From positions 1 through 7,774 of the forward strand of contig JAQVGK010000150.1 of the NCBI GenBank assembly GCA_028696755.1: a stretch of DNA of 7,774 bases, in the 5' to 3' direction. The translations under genes were made by a program, and so were the position numbers. Shown here piece after piece: positions 6,874-7,774 of the stretch. This stretch comes from Bacteroidales bacterium (GTDB lineage: Bacteria; Bacteroidota; Bacteroidia; Bacteroidales; ML635J-15). A model generated the notes under the pieces. The model was not told the DNA's origin, searched no databases, and was given only the letters and a program-made list of their open reading frames with translations. Position 1 is the first letter of the stretch; every line of letters begins with the position of its first letter.

Positions 6874-7774
6874 ATGCCGGCAAAGCAAATAAAAATACTA
6901 TGGGCTGACGATGAGATCGACTTGTTAAAGCCTCACATAATTTTTCTCTCACAAAAAGGTTATGATGTTGAAACTGCAACAAATGGCAGTGATGCTGTTG
7001 CAATGGCAAAGCAAACCGAATATGACATGGTGTTTCTCGACGAGAATATGCCAGGTCTTAGTGGTATAGAAACTCTTGGAAAGATAAAAAATATTTATCC
7101 TCATTTGCCAATTATTATGATTACCAAAAGCGAAGAGGAGAATATTATGGATCAGGCAATAGGTTCAAAGATAAGTGATTATCTTATTAAACCTGTTAAT
7201 CCAAATCAAATACTTTTGGCAATAAAGAAGCATCTGGATAAGGACAGGCTTGTAACAGAGAAAACCACATCTGCTTATCAAAGTGAATTTAGAAAGATTG
7301 GGAGCGATATTAACGACAGTATGAATCATCACGATTGGATTGAAGTATATCGCAAGCTTACCTATTGGGAGTTGGAGCTTAGCGAGTCGCAGGACAATAC
7401 GATGGACGAAGTGCTTAAAATGCAATATTCGGAAGCGAATAACAGTTTTGCTAAATTTATTAAGAGGAATTATACCGATTGGTTTGATCCCAAGAATGAA
7501 GATAAGCCTTTGCTTTCGCCCGGATTATTGCGAGATAAAGTATTTCCAATGCTGAAAGATGGTAAGAAAGTAGTTTTTTTACTTATGGATAATCTTCGCT
7601 TTGACCAATGGAAGAGCATTGAACCAATTTTAGCACCTTATTACTCGGTTTCCGAAGAATCTCTCTATTTTTCGATATTGCCAACCTCAACACAATACTC
7701 TCGTAATTCAATTTTTTCGGGTTTGATGCCATCTGAAATAAATAGATTGTATCCTGATTTATGGAAAAATGATG
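6874..7774 (+). CDS. porX: T9SS response regulator PorX (receiver plus PglZ domain), 3' end outside window
   Basis: An open frame from ATG 6874 to the window edge, 300 codons with no stop; the family is a little over 500 residues, so the C-terminal part is missing by cut-off and not by mutation. PorX is a cytoplasmic two-component regulator of type IX secretion, partnered by the histidine kinase PorY, with a PglZ (alkaline phosphatase superfamily) output domain that acts on nucleotide substrates in studied homologues. The receiver domain (about 5-122) has the acidic pair Asp12/Asp13 in WADDE, phospho-acceptor Asp56 in LDENMPGLSG, Thr84 and Lys106 in LIKPVNP. A helical linker spans about 125-225. 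The PglZ domain begins VVFLLMDNLRFDQW (233-246, metal-binding Asp239) and has ILPTSTQYSRNSIFSG (268-283), where Thr271 is the likely catalytic threonine. There is no Shine-Dalgarno, only an A-rich leader. The start is 27 bases after porW, so the two T9SS genes are probably co-transcribed. Confidence 0.95.
   Translation, partial: MPAKQIKILWADDEIDLLKPHIIFLSQKGYDVETATNGSDAVAMAKQTEYDMVFLDENMPGLSGIETLGKIKNIYPHLPIIMITKSEEENIMDQAIGSKISDYLIKPVNPNQILLAIKKHLDKDRLVTEKTTSAYQSEFRKIGSDINDSMNHHDWIEVYRKLTYWELELSESQDNTMDEVLKMQYSEANNSFAKFIKRNYTDWFDPKNEDKPLLSPGLLRDKVFPMLKDGKKVVFLLMDNLRFDQWKSIEPILAPYYSVSEESLYFSILPTSTQYSRNSIFSGLMPSEINRLYPDLWKND

Overview
The window looks like chromosomal DNA of a Bacteroidota bacterium, most likely Bacteroidales or a near relative. 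It is AT-rich, has almost no Shine-Dalgarno sites, carries a TAnnTTTG-type promoter match, and encodes proteins restricted to this phylum: a DUF4270 lipoprotein and the type IX secretion system (T9SS) proteins PorW/SprE and PorX. The species cannot be named from this sequence alone.

Layout: everything runs on the + strand with short or no gaps and reads as one operon. Positions 1-111 are an upstream region with a promoter candidate and an 8-bp dyad. Then come a stand-alone glycogen/starch-synthase N-terminal-domain protein (124-936), a DUF4270 lipoprotein gene (936-2198) interrupted by one in-frame amber codon at 1701-1703, glmS (2212-4062), porW/sprE (4120-6846) and the first 300 codons of porX (from 6874), which runs off the right edge. 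I saw no RNA gene, mobile element, CRISPR array or convincing terminator. No stretch over 300 bases lacks a gene.

How the genes fit together: GlmS makes glucosamine-6-phosphate for peptidoglycan and lipopolysaccharide. PorW is an outer-membrane-associated periplasmic lipoprotein of the T9SS, and PorX is the cytoplasmic response regulator/PglZ-type enzyme that controls the T9SS. The two upstream genes have no established function. The synthase-like protein lacks the usual K-x-G-G-[LM] motif and the whole C-terminal half, so it is probably not a working glycogen synthase. The DUF4270 protein is a predicted lipoprotein. Their close linkage to glmS and T9SS genes suggests a cell-envelope or secretion role, but that is inference.

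Most notable points: the single amber codon inside an otherwise intact DUF4270 frame (recent nonsense mutation, sequencing error or read-through), the apparent pseudoenzyme heading the operon, and porW directly next to porX. I found no clear evidence of a wholly new system; the best candidate for undescribed biology is the synthase-like/DUF4270 pair as T9SS or envelope partners.
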